The position numbers were made by a program, and so were the translations under genes. Below, in pieces: positions 26,043 to 37,718 of a stretch of DNA of 64,000 bases. This DNA comes from Pseudomonas schmalbachii (GTDB lineage: Bacteria; Pseudomonadota; Gammaproteobacteria; Pseudomonadales; Pseudomonadaceae), in assembly GCF_017589465.1 (NCBI RefSeq), contig NZ_JAELYA010000008.1:186001-250000 (forward strand), given 5' to 3'. The notes under the pieces were generated by a model. The model was not told where the DNA came from. It did no database searches and saw only the letters and a list, made by a program, of their open reading frames with translations. The first letter of the stretch is position 1. Each line of letters opens with the position of its first letter.

Positions 26043-27131
26043 ATGTCGGCTAACAAGAAATCCGTCACCACTCCTTTGCATCTGCTGCATCAACTGTCCC
26101 AAAGCCTTGTTGTACATCTCGAGAGTGCCTGCAAACAGGCGCTGGTCGATTCCGAAAAACTTCTCGCCAAACTCGAGAAGCAGCGCGTAAAGGCCCAGGA
26201 CAGACTGCACAAGTCCCGCACCAAATTGCAGGACGCGGTGCAGGCCGGCAAGGCCAAGGCGCAGGCCAAGGCGAAGGCCAGCATTGGTGAGCTGGAAGAT
26301 GCGCTCGAAACCCTGAAGACCCGTCAGAGCGAAACCCGCACCTATATCGCCAACCTCAAGCGCGACGTGCAGGAAAGCCTCAAGCTGGCGCAGGGCGTGG
26401 CCAAGGTGAAAGAGAGCGTCGGCAAGACGCTGGATTCGCGCAAGGCCGCCGCTGCGAAGGAAGCGGCCAAACCCAAACCCGCTGCGAAAGCGGCCGCCAA
26501 GCCTGCGGCGAAGCCGGCAGCGAAGGCCGCAGCAAAACCGGCTGCGAAACCCGCCGCCAAGGTAGCCGCCAGCAAGCCTGCTGCCAAACCGGCCGCGAAG
26601 CCTGCAGCGAAAGCAGCCGCCAAACCGGCTGCGAAGACTGCGGCCAAGCCTGCCGCCAAGGCCGCCGCCAAACCCGCGGCAGCGAAGCCGGCAGCAGCCA
26701 AGGCGCCGGCCAGGACGGCAGCCGCCAAGCCTGCTGCCAAGCCCGCGGCGAAAACTGCGGCAGCGAAGCCGGCAGCCAAGGCAGCGGCCAAACCGGCCGC
26801 GAAGCCTGCCGCGAAAGCAGCCGCCAAGCCCGCAGCAGCGAAACCGGCAGCCAAACCTGCCGCCAAGCCTGCAACTGCGAAGCCCGCAGCCAAACCCGCT
26901 GCAGCCAAGCCTGCCGCGAAACCTGCAGCGAAGAAGCCTGCGGCAAAACCGGCCGCAAAACCGGCAGCCGCCAAGCCGGCCGCCCCTGCTGCCTCCTCGA
27001 CCCCCGCAGCGGCCAGCGTGAGCAGCTCGGCTCCGTCGGCTCCGGCGCCGTCGAGCAGCAGCGCTGCAGCGGTTACCACGGCGGTCACTCCGTCCAGCAG
27101 CACTACCGGCACTACCTCCAGCGCCTCCTGA
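26043..27131 (+). CDS. algP: Histone H1-like regulator AlgP (AlgR3) with KPAA repeats
   Basis: The ATG at 26043 (MSANKKSVTTPLHLLHQLSQ) follows GGAGGCACGTC. Residues 1-135 are a helical, coiled-coil-like domain; residues ~140-320 are almost wholly KPAA/KAAA units, a lysine tail like that of histone H1, followed by a Ser/Ala/Pro-rich end. Repeat number is known to vary in P. aeruginosa AlgP and affects alginate expression. The DNA repeat itself is prone to slippage. In P. aeruginosa, as I recall it, an FKBP-type isomerase gene lies between algQ and algP; here there is none. Confidence 0.95.
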   Translation: MSANKKSVTTPLHLLHQLSQSLVVHLESACKQALVDSEKLLAKLEKQRVKAQDRLHKSRTKLQDAVQAGKAKAQAKAKASIGELEDALETLKTRQSETRTYIANLKRDVQESLKLAQGVAKVKESVGKTLDSRKAAAAKEAAKPKPAAKAAAKPAAKPAAKAAAKPAAKPAAKVAASKPAAKPAAKPAAKAAAKPAAKTAAKPAAKAAAKPAAAKPAAAKAPARTAAAKPAAKPAAKTAAAKPAAKAAAKPAAKPAAKAAAKPAAAKPAAKPAAKPATAKPAAKPAAAKPAAKPAAKKPAAKPAAKPAAAKPAAPAASSTPAAASVSSSAPSAPAPSSSSAAAVTTAVTPSSSTTGTTSSAS

Positions 27132-27133
27132 GG

Positions 27134-27601
27134 TCAGGCGCCCTGGCTCGCCGCACTGCGCAGCTCATCGAGCGCAGCGCGGCGTTGCCGGCCGGCCTCT
27201 CCGGCGCAGCCTTCCAGCCAGGGTGAAAGATCGCTGGCCACGCCCTTCTGCCATTCGAGCGCGATGTCTTCCAGGCGCGACAGGGCCATCTTCTCGGCTT
27301 CCAGTTCGAGCCGCTTCAGCTGTTCACGCAACCCCGCCAACTGTTCGTCGTGCTGTGCCTGCAGGCGCCAGCCACGGCGGAGCTGGCGTAGCGGGGCGAT
27401 GACTTCCCGCTGCCACGGCCCCGCCACTGCTTCGAGTTCCGCAAGCCGCGCATCGCTGTAGGCGATCCCGAGTTCACCGAGCCACGCTCCGGTCAGCAAC
27501 AGGCAGACATCGGCACCCGCGTCCTGCAGGTCGAGACAGGCTTCCTCGACACCGGTCCTGGCGTACAGCGCCAGGGCGTAACTCCAGACATCAGTCGTCA
27601 T
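27134..27601 (-). CDS. TIGR02444 family conserved protein
   Basis: The 155-residue protein starts MTTDVWSYALALYARTGVEEACLDLQ (start at 27601; an in-frame GTG four codons upstream is less likely). The pattern LYARTGVEEACLDLQDAGADVCLLL is diagnostic of TIGR02444, a gammaproteobacterial family of unknown function. The C-terminal half is a predicted coiled coil (LREQLKRLELEAEKM). It is convergent with algP, with two bases between stops, and its start is 47 bases from the divergent ABC-F gene. Confidence 0.85.
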   Translation of the reverse strand: MTTDVWSYALALYARTGVEEACLDLQDAGADVCLLLTGAWLGELGIAYSDARLAELEAVAGPWQREVIAPLRQLRRGWRLQAQHDEQLAGLREQLKRLELEAEKMALSRLEDIALEWQKGVASDLSPWLEGCAGEAGRQRRAALDELRSAASQGA

Positions 27602-27648
27602 ATCTACTCCCACGCGGCTGTCGGACGAAGCTGATAAACTTCGCCGCC

Positions 27649-29555
<1,907 letters not shown>

Positions 29556-29559
<4 letters not shown>

Positions 29560-30122
29560 TGGAAGAGATCGCCCTGCTGGCGGAGTGGCGGGAGCCGCTG
29601 CTGCATGGTCTGCAGATACTGCTCATCCTGCTGATCGCCTGGGCCCTGCAGCGCCTGTTGGCGCGCGGCATCACGCGCCTGGCGGAACGCTATCCGCTGC
29701 CGCCGGAGCTGCTGCTGCCGCTGCGCGGCGGCATGCGCTGGCTGATCATGGGCTCGGCGCTGCTGATGGTGCTGGAGCGCCTCGGCGTTTCCGCCACGGT
29801 GCTGTGGTCGGCGATCACCGGTTTCGCGGCGGTCGCGGCGGTGGCGTTCTTCGCCATCTGGAGCGTGCTGTCCAACCTGTTCTGCGCGTTGCTGATCTTC
29901 ACCGTCGGGCCGTTCCGCCTGGGCGATCTGGTCGAGGTCATCGAGTCGGCCGACAAGCCGGGCGCGAAGGGCCGGGTGGTGGCGATCAACCTGCTTTACA
30001 CCACGCTCGAGGAAGTCAACGGGGAGGGCAGCACCGGAGCCCTGCTCCAGGTGCCCAACAGCCTGTTCTTCCAGAAGGCCGTTCGCCGTTGGCGAGGGCC
30101 GAACCTACCCACTATCTCCTGA
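29556..30122 (+). CDS. Small MscS-family mechanosensitive channel protein
   Basis: The 188-residue protein starts MMEEIALLAEWREPLLHG, overlapping the ABC-F stop. It has three membrane segments (LQILLILLIAWALQ; MRWLIMGSALLMVL; ATVLWSAITGFAAVAAVAFF) followed by the MscS beta domain (NLFCALLIFTVGPFRLGDLVEV ... GRVVAINLLYTTLE). GFAAVAAVAFFAIWSVLSN corresponds to the pore helix. It lacks the C-terminal cage domain of full MscS. The shared operon with an ABC-F ATPase has no obvious functional meaning. Confidence 0.88.
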
Positions 30123-30137
30123 CGGAAAACGAAAACT

Positions 30138-30896
30138 ATGGAATGGCTCACGAGCCCTGAAATCTGGGTTGCCTTTCTTACCCTGACTGCCCTGGAGATC
30201 GTCCTCGGCATCGACAACATCATCTTCATCTCGATCCTGGTTTCCCGCCTGCCTGTCGCGCAGCAGCCGAAGGCGCGCTTCTTCGGCCTGGCGCTGGCGA
30301 TGGGTACGCGCATCCTGCTGTTGCTGTCGATCACCTGGGTGATGCGCCTGACCGCCGACCTGTTCCATCTGTTCGATCAGGGCATTTCCGGACGCGACCT
30401 GATCCTGTTCTTCGGCGGCCTGTTCCTGCTGTTCAAGAGCACCATGGAGATCTACCACAGCCTGGAAGGCGCCGAGGGCGGTGGCGAGCAGTCCGGGAAG
30501 GCCCGCGGCTTCATGGGCGTGATCGTGCAGATCGCGATCATCGACATCATCTTCTCGCTGGACTCGGTGATCACCGCCGTCGGCCTGGTGCAGAACGTGC
30601 CGGTGATGGTCGCCGCGATCGTCATCTCGGTCGGCGTGATGATGCTCGCCGCCGGCACCATCAGCGACTTCATCGACAAGCACCCGTCGCTGAAGATGCT
30701 CGCCCTGTCGTTCCTCATCGTGGTCGGCACCGTGCTGGTGGCCGAGGCGTTCGAGGTGCATGTGCCGAAGGGCTACGTCTACTTCGCCATGGCCTTCTCG
30801 CTGGCCGTCGAGGCGCTGAACATCCGCCTGCGCGGCGCGCTGGCGAAGAAGCGTGGAGCGGAGCCGGTCAAGCTGCGCAAGGATATTCCGGAGTGA
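30138..30896 (+). CDS. TerC-family integral membrane protein
   Basis: The 252-residue protein has about seven membrane segments and the TerC family blocks LEIVLGIDNIIFIS, DLILFFGGLFLLFKST and IIDIIFSLDSVITAVGL, whose conserved Asp residues (GIDN, SLDS) are thought to bind metal. TerC/Alx proteins are linked to tellurite resistance and manganese homeostasis. It lies 15 bases after the MscS-like gene and is followed by a terminator, so it ends the ABC-F/MscS/TerC operon. Confidence 0.92.
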   Translation: MEWLTSPEIWVAFLTLTALEIVLGIDNIIFISILVSRLPVAQQPKARFFGLALAMGTRILLLLSITWVMRLTADLFHLFDQGISGRDLILFFGGLFLLFKSTMEIYHSLEGAEGGGEQSGKARGFMGVIVQIAIIDIIFSLDSVITAVGLVQNVPVMVAAIVISVGVMMLAAGTISDFIDKHPSLKMLALSFLIVVGTVLVAEAFEVHVPKGYVYFAMAFSLAVEALNIRLRGALAKKRGAEPVKLRKDIPE

Positions 30897-30915
30897 TCCG
30901 CTGTTGCTGACGAAG

Positions 30916-30942
30916 AAGCCCGGCCATCGCGCCGGGCTTTTT
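30916..30942 (+). terminator. Rho-independent terminator after the TerC gene
   Basis: AAGCCCGGC (30916-30924) pairs perfectly with GCCGGGCTT (30931-30939) across a six-base loop, with a run of five T residues. It ends the operon that begins with the ABC-F gene. Confidence 0.9.
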
Positions 30943-30960
30943 CATTTCAGGAGTCAACAG

Positions 30961-31036
30961 GTAGGGCGGGTGCAACCCGCCAATCCACGGGAATCATGGC
31001 GGGTTGCACCCGCCCTACGGCTTCAGCCCAACCTAC
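30961..31036. repeat. Palindromic repeat GTAGGGCGGGTGCAACCCGCC with half of another type
   Basis: The unit starting at 30961 is mirrored at 30998-31018, forming a long hairpin. A half-copy of the CAGCCCAACCTAC palindrome adjoins it at 31024-31036. The same GTAGGGCGGG unit recurs near 51289. Confidence 0.85.
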
Positions 31037-31118
31037 GCGGAGCGGTGCTGGGCTTGGCGGCGGGAGTAGGGCACACTGGCCGCTTCTCGTAACAGAATAT
31101 TGCGCCGCCGAGGTTCCC

Positions 31119-31751
31119 ATGCTCGCCAGTACCTGGTTCGCCTTCTTCATCGCCTGCTGGGTGATCAGTCTTTCCCCCGGCGCCGGGGCCATCGCCTCGA
31201 TGTCCTGCGGCCTGCAATACGGTTTCGCCCGTGGCTACTGGAACGCGCTGGGGCTGCAGATTGGCCTGGCGCTGCAGATCGCCGTGGTGGCCGCCGGGGT
31301 CGGTGCGTTGCTCGCTACGTCGGCGCTGGCCTTCAGCCTGATCAAGTGGTTCGGCGTAGCCTATCTGGTCTACCTGGCGTGGAAGCAGTGGACGTCGCCG
31401 CCGCAGGTGATGCAGACCGAAGACGCGCCGCGCTCCCTCGGGCGGCCGCTGACGCTGGTGCTGCGCGGCTTCCTGGTCAACGCCAGCAACCCCAAGGCCG
31501 TGGTGTTCATGCTTGCGGTGCTGCCGCAGTTCGTCGATCCGCACCAGCCGCTGGCGATGCAGTACCTGATCATGGGCGCGACCATGATCACCGTCGACCT
31601 GATCGTCATGGCCGGCTACACCGGCCTTGCAGCCCGCGTCCTGCGCCTGCTGCGCTCGCCGCGCCAGCAGCGGGTGATGAACCGCACCTTCGCGGCGCTG
31701 TTCGTCGGCGCGGCGGCGCTGCTCGCCACGGTACGTCGCGCGCCGGCCTGA
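31119..31751 (+). CDS. LysE/RhtB-family amino-acid exporter
   Basis: The ATG at 31119 (MLASTWFAFFIACWVIS) gives 210 residues, typical for the family. The first helix carries LSPGAGAIASMSCGLQYG, the signature of RhtB-type exporters, followed by LIKWFGVAYLVYLAWKQW and FLVNASNPKAVVFMLAVLPQFV. Six membrane segments are visible. It would export amino acids or homoserine lactone-like metabolites; the substrate is unknown. It stands alone between repeats and the FTR1 gene. Confidence 0.9.
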   Translation: MLASTWFAFFIACWVISLSPGAGAIASMSCGLQYGFARGYWNALGLQIGLALQIAVVAAGVGALLATSALAFSLIKWFGVAYLVYLAWKQWTSPPQVMQTEDAPRSLGRPLTLVLRGFLVNASNPKAVVFMLAVLPQFVDPHQPLAMQYLIMGATMITVDLIVMAGYTGLAARVLRLLRSPRQQRVMNRTFAALFVGAAALLATVRRAPA

Positions 31752-31870
31752 AATCCTTCTGCCACGGGCCTTCCAGCCGTTCTGACGGGAGCCCGTGGTG
31801 AGCTTTGCCTTGCATCCCCTGAAATACGGGGTGACAATTGAATCTCTTCCATTCTCATTTTCCTTCCGCT

Positions 31871-33772
31871 ATGCGCCCCTCCAAACTTCTCGTCTGGCTG
31901 TTGCCCCTTGTCGGTATTTTCAGCCTCGGAGCTCTTGCCGACACGGTTGTCGACCCCTCCCAAACCCTGCACCTGCTCAGCTATCTCGCTGCCGACTACC
32001 CGTCGACCGTGGCGGACGGCCGGGTAGTCGATCCGGCCGAGTACAAGGAACAACTGGAATTCGCCGGCAACCTGCAGGCACTGATCCTTGCCCTGCCGGC
32101 CCGTGCCGAACGCGCCGAACTGGAGAAATCCGGCGCCGAGCTGCGCCAGGCCATCGAGCAGCGCCAGCCCGGGAAAGCGGTCGCCCATCAGGCCCGCCAT
32201 CTGGAGGCCCGCATCGCCGACGTCTACCAGGTGGTGCAGACGCCCTCGATCACTCCCGACCCGACCCGCGCCGCGCCGATCTTCGCGCAGCAGTGCGCGA
32301 TCTGCCACGGCGACGCCGGCAAGGGCGACGGCCCGGCCGGCATCGGCCTGGAGCCGCCGCCGGCCAATCTCACCGACCGCGCGCGCCTCGATCAGTTGAG
32401 CCTCTACGACCTGCGCAACGTGGTCATGCTGGGCGTTTCCGGCACCGACATGCCGGCCTTCGCCGACCAGCTCGACGAGCGTCAGCGCTGGGACATGGCC
32501 GCCTACATCGCCAGCCTGAGCGTCGGCGAGGCCAAGGCCGACACGGCGCATACCTACCCGCTGGCCACGCTATCGACCCAGACGCCGGCGGAAGTCGCCG
32601 AGCGCGATGGTGACGCCGCGGCCGAAAGCTTCCGCGCCCTGCGTGCCCATCCGCCGCTGGAGCAACGCGGTCCGGCGCAACTGATCGACTACACCGCCGC
32701 GACCCTGGACAAGAGCTTCGCCGTCTACCGTTCGGGCGACCACGACCAGGCCTACGACCTGTCCGTGGCAGCCTACCTGGAAGGCTTCGAGCTGGTGGAA
32801 AGCTCCCTCGACAACGTCGATGCCGACCTGCGCAAGTCCACCGAGAAGCAGCTTATGGCCTACCGCCAGGCACTGCGCGATGGCCTGCCGGAAGCGCAGG
32901 CGGCGCAGCAACTGGAGCTGGCCAAGGCGAAACTGGCGGACGCGGCCAAGGCGCTGAGCGGCGACGCGCTGAGCGAATCCATCAGCTTCTTCTCGGCGCT
33001 GCTGATCCTGCTGCGCGAAGGCGTGGAGGCGATCCTGGTGCTCGCCGCGATCCTCGCCTTCCTGCGCAAGACCGGCCAGGAAAGCGCAGTGCGCGGCGTA
33101 CACGTCGGCTGGGGCCTGGCCTTCGTCGCCGGCTTCGCCACCTGGGCGCTGGCGGCCTACGTGATCGACATCGGCGGCGCCCAGCGCGAGCTGATGGAGG
33201 GCTTCACCTCGCTGTTCGCCTGCGTGATGGTGCTCTGGCTCGGCGTATGGATGCACGACCGCCGCCATGCCGCGGCCTGGCAGGACTACATCCGCAGCAG
33301 CCTGGTCGGCGGCGGCGGACGTTTCGGCTTCGCCGTGCTGGCGTTCTTCTCGGTGTACCGCGAGCTGTTCGAAGTCATCCTGTTCTACGAAACCCTCTGG
33401 CTGCAGGCCGGCCCGGCTGGCCACAGTGCGGTGATCGCCGGCGCGGCCAGCGCGGTGGTGCTGCTGATCGGTCTGGCATGGGTGATCCTGCGCGGCTCGG
33501 TGAAGCTGCCGCTGGGACTGTTCTTCAGCATCAACGCCGCACTGCTCTGCGCGCTGTCGGTGGTGTTCGCCGGCCACGGCGTGGTGGCGCTGCAGGAAGC
33601 CGGCGTGATCGGTACGCGCCCGGTGCCGTTCTTCGACTTCGACTGGCTCGGCATCAAGGCCGACGCCTATTCGCTGTCGGCGCAGGCGGCGGCCCTGCTG
33701 GCGATCGCGGTCCTCTACGGCCGCAGCCGGATCGCCGAACGCCGCCGCGTGGAGGCCGGCACGGCATCCTGA
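31871..33772 (+). CDS. Cytochrome c-FTR1 fusion, iron permease family
   Basis: The ATG at 31871 gives a signal peptide (MRPSKLLVWLLPLVGIFSLG, cleavage after ALA, residue 23); a TTG 11 codons earlier is possible. Residues ~130-218 form a c-type cytochrome (C142-AI-C145-H146, axial Met in GTDMPAF near 194). Residues ~275-360 are a helical periplasmic segment. From residue 372 a seven-helix FTR1 permease follows, with REGVE at 382-386 and YRELFEVILFYE as the second iron-binding motif. FTR1 proteins move ferric iron coupled to oxidation; the cytochrome may accept the electron. No clear Fur box is seen. Confidence 0.92.
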   Translation: MRPSKLLVWLLPLVGIFSLGALADTVVDPSQTLHLLSYLAADYPSTVADGRVVDPAEYKEQLEFAGNLQALILALPARAERAELEKSGAELRQAIEQRQPGKAVAHQARHLEARIADVYQVVQTPSITPDPTRAAPIFAQQCAICHGDAGKGDGPAGIGLEPPPANLTDRARLDQLSLYDLRNVVMLGVSGTDMPAFADQLDERQRWDMAAYIASLSVGEAKADTAHTYPLATLSTQTPAEVAERDGDAAAESFRALRAHPPLEQRGPAQLIDYTAATLDKSFAVYRSGDHDQAYDLSVAAYLEGFELVESSLDNVDADLRKSTEKQLMAYRQALRDGLPEAQAAQQLELAKAKLADAAKALSGDALSESISFFSALLILLREGVEAILVLAAILAFLRKTGQESAVRGVHVGWGLAFVAGFATWALAAYVIDIGGAQRELMEGFTSLFACVMVLWLGVWMHDRRHAAAWQDYIRSSLVGGGGRFGFAVLAFFSVYRELFEVILFYETLWLQAGPAGHSAVIAGAASAVVLLIGLAWVILRGSVKLPLGLFFSINAALLCALSVVFAGHGVVALQEAGVIGTRPVPFFDFDWLGIKADAYSLSAQAAALLAIAVLYGRSRIAERRRVEAGTAS

Positions 33773-33848
33773 CGGCGCCAGTGTTCATGAGCAGTTCACG
33801 ACGGCCAGTGCGATACTGGCCGTCGTGCTTTTCGAGGAATGCTTTTTC

Positions 33849-34319
33849 ATGCGTATCTGGATCGATGCCGACGCCTGTCCGCGTGCGGCGAAGGAACTGG
33901 TCGCCAAGTTCGCCCTCAAGCGCAAGCTGGAGGTGCTGATGGTCGCGGGGCAGCCGCAGGTCAAGCCGCCTTTCGCCTGCGTGCGGCTGATCGTGGTGGA
34001 GAGCGGGATGGACGCGGCCGACGACTATCTGGTCGAGCAGGCCGAGCCCGGCGACCTGGTGATCTGCAGCGACGTGCCGCTGGCCGACCGCCTGGTGAAG
34101 AAGGGCATCGATGCGCTGGACCCGCGCGGCCGCGAGTTCGATGCGAAGAACATGGGCGAGCGCCTGGCGCTGCGCAACCTGCTCACCGACCTGCGCGACC
34201 AGGGCCAGATGGGCGGCGGCCAGGCGCCCTATGGCGACAAGGACAAGCAGGCGTTCGCCAATTCGCTGGACCGCCTGCTGACCCGGCTGATGCGCGAGGA
34301 AGCGCAGCGCAACGCCTGA
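33849..34319 (+). CDS. yaiI: UPF0178 family protein YaiI
   Basis: The ATG at 33849 (MRIWIDADACPRAAKELVAK) gives 156 residues. The family signature WIDADACP, the CSDVPLADRLVKKG segment (NYN/PIN-like fold) and the Asn/Asp-rich GREFDAKNMGERLA are all present. The fold suggests a PIN-like nuclease, but activity is not established. It is convergent with the NfeD gene, with three bases between stop codons. Confidence 0.9.
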   Translation: MRIWIDADACPRAAKELVAKFALKRKLEVLMVAGQPQVKPPFACVRLIVVESGMDAADDYLVEQAEPGDLVICSDVPLADRLVKKGIDALDPRGREFDAKNMGERLALRNLLTDLRDQGQMGGGQAPYGDKDKQAFANSLDRLLTRLMREEAQRNA

Positions 34320-34322
34320 GCG

Positions 34323-34766
34323 TCAGGCCTTCTCGACGAGCAGCAGCGCGCCATCCTGCCCGCTGACCCGCACCAGGGTTCCGGCCGGCAGATCGGGACC
34401 GCTGACCAGCCAGAGCGAGTCCGCGACGCGGATCTTGCCGCGCCCGCCGACGATGGCGTCATGCAGGGCGAACTGTCGGCCGATCAGTTCGCTGCCGCGG
34501 CGGTTCAGACCCGGGCCTTGTGGCTCGCGCCCCGCAGCACGCTGATAGCGCCACCAGAACACCGCGGTGAGGATCGCCAGCACGCCGAACAGCAGGTATT
34601 GCAGCTCCCAGGGCACCGGCACGACGAAGCAGGTCGCGGCGACCGCCAGGGCTGCTATGCCGATCCACAGCAGGTAGCCCCCGGCACCGAAGATTTCCAG
34701 TACCAGCAGCGCGGTGCCGAAGGCCAGCCAGTCCCAATAGGTCAGGTGCTGCAGGTAATCCCACAT
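34323..34766 (-). CDS. NfeD-like membrane protein (partner of the SPFH protein)
   Basis: The 147-residue protein has two or three membrane segments in residues ~14-72 (LAFGTALLVLEIFGAGGYLLW; AVAATCFVV; YLLFGVLAILTAVF) and a C-terminal OB-fold (LIGRQFALHDAIVGGRGKIRV...). This is the short NfeD form, without the ClpP-like protease part. It lies seven bases after the SPFH gene; NfeD-stomatin pairs organise membrane microdomains. Confidence 0.9.
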   Translation of the reverse strand: MWDYLQHLTYWDWLAFGTALLVLEIFGAGGYLLWIGIAALAVAATCFVVPVPWELQYLLFGVLAILTAVFWWRYQRAAGREPQGPGLNRRGSELIGRQFALHDAIVGGRGKIRVADSLWLVSGPDLPAGTLVRVSGQDGALLLVEKA

Positions 34767-34773
34767 AGCGTCC

Positions 34774-35712
34774 TCAGCCCCGCGCCTTGTTGCCGATGGC
34801 GGTCTCGCCGAACGTGGCCTTGACGATTTCGCCGATACCGCCGACTGCGCCGATCACCTGGCTCGCCTCCAGCGGCATCAGCACGATCTTGCTGTTGTTC
34901 GAACTGGCCAGGCGCCCGAGAGCATCGATGTATTTCTGCGCGACGAAGTAATTCACCGCCTGCACGTTGCCGCTGGCGATGGCCTCGGATACCACCTGGG
35001 TCGCACGGGCTTCGGCCTCGGCCTGGCGTTCGCGGGCCTCGGATTCGAGGAAGGCGGATTGGCGCAGGCCCTCGGCCTTGAGGATCTGCGCCTGCTTCTC
35101 GCCTTCGGCAGTGAGGATTTCCGCCGCGCGCTTGCCTTCGGCTTCGAGAATCTGCGCGCGCTTGAGGCGCTCGGCCTTCATCTGGCTGGCCATCGCTTCG
35201 ACCAGGTCGGCCGGCGGGCTGATGTCCTTGATCTCGATGCGGGTGACCTTCAGGCCCCAGGGCGCGGTCGCCTCGTCCACGGTGCGCAGCAGGCGCTCGT
35301 TGATCGCATCGCGCTGGCTGAGCATGTGGTCCAGCTCCATCGAGCCGAGCACGGTACGGATGTTGGTCATCACCAGGTTGCGGATGGCGTTTTCCAGTCC
35401 GCTCACCTCATAGGCTGCGCGCGCCGCATCGACCACCTGGTAGAAGCACACCGCGTCGATCTGCACGATGGCGTTGTCGGCGCTGATCGCCTCCTGCGGC
35501 GGGATGTCCAGCACGCGCTCCATCATGTTGATCTTCTGGCCGATGCGGTCCATCACCGGAACGATGATGTTCAGCCCGGGCTTGAGGGTGTTGGTGTAGC
35601 GACCGAAACGCTCCACGGTCCATTCGTGCCCCTGCGGAACCGCCTTGAAGCCCATGAGCACGATCGCCAGGGCGAATATCACGAAGACCAGAACGACACT
35701 GCCAACTTCCAT
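34774..35712 (-). CDS. SPFH/Band 7 (stomatin-like, QmcA family) membrane protein
   Basis: The 312-residue protein has one N-terminal membrane segment ([18 protein letters not shown]) followed by the SPFH domain ([19 protein letters not shown] ... [21 protein letters not shown]) and a long helical, Ala/Glu-rich coil (residues ~190-255, [11 protein letters not shown]). It is close to QmcA/YbbK and eukaryotic stomatins, which oligomerise at the membrane. It is cotranscribed with the NfeD gene. Confidence 0.92.
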   Translation of the reverse strand: MEVGSVVLVFVIFALAIVLMGFKAVPQGHEWTVERFGRYTNTLKPGLNIIVPVMDRIGQKINMMERVLDIPPQEAISADNAIVQIDAVCFYQVVDAARAAYEVSGLENAIRNLVMTNIRTVLGSMELDHMLSQRDAINERLLRTVDEATAPWGLKVTRIEIKDISPPADLVEAMASQMKAERLKRAQILEAEGKRAAEILTAEGEKQAQILKAEGLRQSAFLESEARERQAEAEARATQVVSEAIASGNVQAVNYFVAQKYIDALGRLASSNNSKIVLMPLEASQVIGAVGGIGEIVKATFGETAIGNKARG

Positions 35713-35821
35713 GAAACACTCCTTGATTGGATAGGTACATCCTGTAGCGCGCCTCGCGGGCGCGGAAAAATCATCGCCAGCAAGGGCTGGGCGCCCCCTG
35801 GCTCCTGCACACGCAGCACAA

Positions 35822-37609
35822 TTATTTCTGCTCGCTGTACGGCGTCACCCGCAGGACTTCCTCGATGGTACTCAACCCGGCGGCGACCTTCTGTGCGCCG
35901 GACAGTCGCAGGCTGCGCATGCCTTCCTTGTAGGCCTGGCGGCGCAGGGCGATGAGGTCGGTGTCGGGGGTGATCAGCTGCTTCAGGCTGTCGCTCAGCA
36001 GCATTATCTCGTAGACCCCGGCACGGCCGCGATAGCCGGTGTCGCGGCACTCCAAGCAGCCGACCGCCTTGTTCGCGGTGGTGGGCAGCGGGGCGTTCCA
36101 CGGGCGGGTGAGCTCCTGCCAGTCGGTTTCGTCCAGCTGCATCGGCGCCTTGCAGTGCGGGCAGAGGGTGCGCACCAGGCGCTGGGCCATGACGCCGAGC
36201 ACGGTGGCACGGATCAGGTAGTACGGCACGCCGAGTTCGAGCAGGCGGGCGATGGCGGTCGGCGAGTCGTTGGTGTGCAGGGTGGAGAGCACCAGGTGGC
36301 CGGTGAGCGCCGCCTGGATCGCCATCTCGGCGGTTTCCAGATCGCGGATCTCGCCGATCATGATGATGTCCGGGTCCTGCCGCAGCAGGGCGCGCACGCC
36401 GCTGGCGAAGGTCAGGTCGATGTTGTGCTGCACCTGCATCTGGTTGAAGGCCGGCTCGATCATCTCGATCGGGTCTTCGATGGTGCAGACGTTCACCTCC
36501 TGGGTCGCCAGCTGCTTGAGCGTGGTGTAGAGGGTGGTGGTCTTGCCCGAGCCGGTCGGGCCGGTGACCAGGATGATGCCGTTGGGCTGGCTGGTCATGC
36601 TCTGCCAGCGGCGCAGGTCGTCCGCCGAGAAGCCGAGCTGGTCGAAGCTCTTGAGCAGCACTTCCGGGTCGAAGATCCGCATCACCATCTTCTCGCCGAA
36701 TGCCGTGGGCAGGGTCGACAGGCGCAGTTCCACCTCGGTGCCGTCCGGGGTCTTGGTCTTCACCCGGCCGTCCTGCGGCTTGCGTTTCTCCGCCACGTTC
36801 ATCCGCCCGAGCGACTTCAGGCGGCTGACCACCGCCATGCTCACCTGCGGCGGGAACTGGTAGACGTTATGCAGCACGCCGTCGATGCGGAAGCGCACGG
36901 TGCCCTGCTCGCGGCGCGGCTCGATGTGGATATCGCTGGCGCGCTGCTGGAAGGCGTACTGGAACAGCCAGTCGACGATGGTGACGATGTGCGCGTCGTT
37001 GGCATCCGGTTCCTGGTCCTGGGCGCCGAGGTTGAGCAACTGCTCGAAGTTGCCGACGCCGCTGATCTTCTGCTCGTTGTTGCTGGCGCCGCTGACCGAC
37101 TTGGCCAGCCGGTAGAACTCCACGGTGAAGCGCTGGATGTCCACCGGGTTGGCCACCACGCGCTTGATCGGGCGCTTCAGCACATGGATCAGGTTGCTTT
37201 CCCAGCTGTGCACGAAGGGCTGCGCGCTGGCGATGGTCACGTGGTCCGGGGAGACCTCGACGGCGAGGATCTTGTGGCGCTGGGTGAAGGCGTAGGACAT
37301 CAGCGGAGTGACCGCGGCGACGTCGATCTTCAGCGGGTCGATGCGCAGGTAGGGCTGCCCGGAGTAGTCCGCCAGCCAGTGCACCAGGGCGTCGATGTCG
37401 AGAGTGCGGCCGGGGCGCTGGCGGTCTTCCACCTGCTGCGCAGCCAGGAATTCCAGGGGATGCTGCTGGTTGTTCACCGCGCTGCGACGGATCGCCAGGC
37501 ACTGTTCCGCGTCGTTCTGGCTGATGCGGTCCTTGCTGACCAGTTCGTGGAGGATTTCGGCGAGGTCCAGCCAGCGGTCCTTGACCGGTGAGGCGGTGGA
37601 ATAAGGCAT
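35822..37609 (-). CDS. GspE/PilB-type secretion ATPase
   Basis: The 595-residue protein has an N-terminal GspE/PilB domain (residues ~20-170), Walker A GPTGSGKT at 350-357, the Asp box ASDIHIEP at 224-231, CTIEDPIE, and the His box with [16 protein letters not shown] zinc site is formed by CPHC near residue 496 and CLEC about 33 residues later. It differs from PilB in its N-terminal part and has no other secretion genes next to it, so it may power an orphan type II or pilus-like system encoded elsewhere. Confidence 0.9.
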   Translation of the reverse strand: MPYSTASPVKDRWLDLAEILHELVSKDRISQNDAEQCLAIRRSAVNNQQHPLEFLAAQQVEDRQRPGRTLDIDALVHWLADYSGQPYLRIDPLKIDVAAVTPLMSYAFTQRHKILAVEVSPDHVTIASAQPFVHSWESNLIHVLKRPIKRVVANPVDIQRFTVEFYRLAKSVSGASNNEQKISGVGNFEQLLNLGAQDQEPDANDAHIVTIVDWLFQYAFQQRASDIHIEPRREQGTVRFRIDGVLHNVYQFPPQVSMAVVSRLKSLGRMNVAEKRKPQDGRVKTKTPDGTEVELRLSTLPTAFGEKMVMRIFDPEVLLKSFDQLGFSADDLRRWQSMTSQPNGIILVTGPTGSGKTTTLYTTLKQLATQEVNVCTIEDPIEMIEPAFNQMQVQHNIDLTFASGVRALLRQDPDIIMIGEIRDLETAEMAIQAALTGHLVLSTLHTNDSPTAIARLLELGVPYYLIRATVLGVMAQRLVRTLCPHCKAPMQLDETDWQELTRPWNAPLPTTANKAVGCLECRDTGYRGRAGVYEIMLLSDSLKQLITPDTDLIALRRQAYKEGMRSLRLSGAQKVAAGLSTIEEVLRVTPYSEQK

Positions 37610-37718
37610 TCAGGCTCCCTATGGTCTGGCTGCTGGCTGCAGAACGGGCGCTTTGCTTGTCCACCGCCAGGTCAGGGGGGGAAAACGCTTCGCGGTTTTC
37701 CACCCTTCGGCCTGCAGC

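Noticed and set aside
31828-31870. Possible Fur box before the FTR1 gene
   Set aside because: The AT-rich stretch with ATTCTCATTTTC matches the 19-bp Fur consensus only in part, with no inverted symmetry.
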